From: Oxalobacteraceae bacterium UBA7693
GTDB lineage: Bacteria; Pseudomonadota; Gammaproteobacteria; Burkholderiales; Burkholderiaceae_D
DNA length: 6,307 nt
Reading direction: 5' to 3'
NCBI GenBank assembly: GCA_002482715.1
Contig: DLGN01000377.1
Span: 1 to 6,307, forward strand
Below the pieces are notes generated by a model. It did no database searches. It saw nothing but the letters and a program-made list of their open reading frames with translations, and was not told the origin of the DNA. This document shows positions 4,649 to 6,307 of this stretch, piece after piece. Positions within the stretch are counted from its first letter, which is position 1. Every line of letters starts with the position of its first letter. Both the position numbers and the translations under genes were made by a program.

Positions 4649-6307
4649 ACTCGCTAAAACTGCCCGCATGGTTGAGTGGGATTGGCACCAGAGCCTTAGC
4701 TGGCCCAGTTTTGATTGTCATGATGTTGGCGATGATGATTTTGCCTCTGCCAGCGTTCGCTTTGGATATCTTCTTTAGCTTTAATATCGCACTGGCTATC
4801 ATCATTTTATTGACTAGTTTGTACACCGTTAAACCGCTTGATTTTATGGTTTTTCCAACAGTGTTATTGGTGAGCACGATGTTGCGTTTGTCCTTGAATG
4901 TGGCTTCCACTCGTGTGGTCTTGACTGAGGGACATAATGGTCCGGATGCCGCAGGTAAAGTGATTGAGGCTTTTGGTCATTTTTTGATTGGCGGGAACTA
5001 TGCAGTCGGTATAGTGGTGTTCATTATTTTGACCATCATTAACTTCTCGGTTGTGACAAAAGGTGCTGGACGTATCGCAGAAGTCGGCGCGCGATTCGCC
5101 TTAGATGCAATGCCAGGTAAGCAGATGGCGATTGATGCGGATTTGAATGCAGGATTAATTGCTGAAGATGAGGCTCGCCGTCGCCGCACTGAAGTAGCGC
5201 AAGAAGCAGAATTTTATGGCGCGATGGATGGTGCTAGTAAGTATGTCAAAGGTGATGCGGTTGCTGGTATTTTGGTCACAATTATTAACCTGGTTGGTGG
5301 ATTGATTGTCGGCATGGTTCAGCATGATATGAATTTTTCTGAAGCATCGAAGGTTTATGCATTATTGGCGATTGGTGATGGCTTGGTAGCACAGATTCCC
5401 TCGCTGATTATTTCCACCGCTGCAGGTATTGTTGTGTCGCGCGTAGCGAGTGATCAGGATATTGGAAATCAGTTTATTAACCAGCTGTTTTCTAAGCCTG
5501 AAGTCATGTATATCACTGCCGCGATTATTGGTGGCATGGGAATCATTCCTGGCATGCCACATGTCGCCTTTATCCTTTTGGCGGGTAGTTTGGCAGGTGC
5601 TGGATATTTACTGAAGAAGCGTGCAGAGGCCGTGCCGGTGGCAGATCAACCCGCTCCAATGCCCACGGCACCTGAAATGGAAGAAGCAACCTGGCAGGAT
5701 ATTTTGCCAGTTGATACTTTAGGATTAGAAGTGGGCTATCGTCTGATTCCTTTGGTTGATAAGAATCAAGGTGGTGAGTTACTAAGACGTATCAAAGGCA
5801 TTCGCAAAAAATTTGCACAAGATATCGGTTTCTTATCTCCTCCAGTACACATTCGCGATAATCTCGAATTAAAACCAAGCTCATATCGTATCGCCTTGAA
5901 AGGCGTAGAAGTTGGTTCCGGCGATGCCAACATGGGGCAATTTTTGGCAATTGATCCAGGCATGGTATCTGGAAGCTTGCCAGGCATGCCTACGACTGAT
6001 CCGGCCTTTGGATTGCCTGCAGTTTGGATTGAGGCATCCATGCGTGAACAGGCGCAAGCAATGGGGTACACCGTAGTAGATGCTGGAACCGTGATCGCGA
6101 CGCACTTAAATCATTTGATTACATCGAACGCCGCAGAGCTTTTAGGTCGTCATGAGGTTCAACAGTTACTCGATCATCTGGCAAAGGAGTCGCCTAAGAT
6201 GATTGAAGATTTAACCCCGCGTTTATTGCCGCTTTCTGTCATTCAGAAGGTCTTGCAAAACTTATTAATTGAAGGTGTACATATTCGCGACATGCGTTCG
6301 ATTGTCG
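4645..6307 (+). CDS. flhA: FlhA, flagellar export gate protein (partial, 3' end outside window)
   Basis: Major inner-membrane protein of the flagellar type III export gate. It forms a ring whose cytoplasmic domains receive chaperone-substrate complexes and whose membrane part couples export to the proton motive force. The frame is open from the ATG to the window edge: 554 codons, against about 690-700 for the family, so roughly 140 C-terminal residues are missing only because the window ends. The hydrophobic N-terminal part (about 20-325) contains LRLSLNVASTRVVL (80-93) and the FHIPEP family signature at 144-166 (IAEVGARFALDAMPGKQMAI onward). D204 in KYVKGDAVAG probably corresponds to the conserved proton-pathway aspartate (D208 in Salmonella). 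A proline-rich linker (about 324-349) leads to the cytoplasmic domain starting near W350. AGGAG precedes the start by 7 bases, and the ATGA overlap with flhB implies one operon. FlhA is preferred over the injectisome homologue because of the flhB/che context. Confidence 0.97.
   Translation, partial: MNSLKLPAWLSGIGTRALAGPVLIVMMLAMMILPLPAFALDIFFSFNIALAIIILLTSLYTVKPLDFMVFPTVLLVSTMLRLSLNVASTRVVLTEGHNGPDAAGKVIEAFGHFLIGGNYAVGIVVFIILTIINFSVVTKGAGRIAEVGARFALDAMPGKQMAIDADLNAGLIAEDEARRRRTEVAQEAEFYGAMDGASKYVKGDAVAGILVTIINLVGGLIVGMVQHDMNFSEASKVYALLAIGDGLVAQIPSLIISTAAGIVVSRVASDQDIGNQFINQLFSKPEVMYITAAIIGGMGIIPGMPHVAFILLAGSLAGAGYLLKKRAEAVPVADQPAPMPTAPEMEEATWQDILPVDTLGLEVGYRLIPLVDKNQGGELLRRIKGIRKKFAQDIGFLSPPVHIRDNLELKPSSYRIALKGVEVGSGDANMGQFLAIDPGMVSGSLPGMPTTDPAFGLPAVWIEASMREQAQAMGYTVVDAGTVIATHLNHLITSNAAELLGRHEVQQLLDHLAKESPKMIEDLTPRLLPLSVIQKVLQNLLIEGVHIRDMRSIV

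Noticed and set aside
4575..4910. Minus-strand open frame of 111 codons across the flhB-flhA junction
   Set aside because: It is antisense to conserved FlhB and FlhA sequence, is rich in Lys/Ile from reverse reading of membrane segments, and shows no domain.
4645..6307. FlhA as a truncated or broken gene
   Set aside because: The frame is open and motif-complete up to the last base; it is short only because the window ends.
1..6307. Mobile element, CRISPR array, tRNA or rRNA, or defence system
   Set aside because: No transposase, integrase, regularly spaced repeats, tRNA cloverleaf or rRNA-like stretch was seen; the window is a continuous core motility locus.

Overview
The window carries part of a flagellar/chemotaxis gene cluster from a Gram-negative bacterium, probably a betaproteobacterium (Burkholderiales-like). 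That placement rests on the order cheB, cheY, flhB, flhA and on the flavour of the proteins. Base composition looks low for that group (roughly mid-40s % GC by eye), so the order is a moderate-confidence inference and the genus is not identifiable. All five genes lie on the + strand.

Layout: (1) 5-1081 cheB, the receptor methylesterase; (2) 1180-1575 cheY, the single-domain motor response regulator, behind a 98-bp spacer with a weak FliA-like site; (3) 1576-1973, a 398-bp gap with no gene, where many proteobacteria carry cheZ; it holds inverted repeats and two copies of an 8-bp palindrome; (4) 1974-3191, a YuxH-type protein with a degenerate N-terminal EAL domain and a C-terminal HDOD domain; (5) 3192-3493, a 302-bp spacer with an AT-rich hairpin, a strong bidirectional intrinsic terminator, a possible sigma70 promoter and a small hairpin just before the next start codon; (6) 3494-4648 flhB; (7) 4645 to the window edge, flhA, overlapping flhB by 4 bp (ATGA) and cut off at the right edge.

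How they fit together: CheB and CheY are the two outputs of the CheA kinase, one setting receptor methylation (adaptation) and one setting motor switching. FlhB and FlhA are the core membrane proteins of the flagellar type III export gate. The terminator between the EAL-HDOD gene and flhB suggests that the chemotaxis part and the export-gate part are separate transcription units, with flhB-flhA translationally coupled.

This is mostly ordinary core motility DNA and I see no convincing new system. The points worth a second look are the missing cheZ with its structured, gene-less replacement, the EAL-HDOD protein that has lost its EAL catalytic motifs, and the hairpin next to the flhB start.
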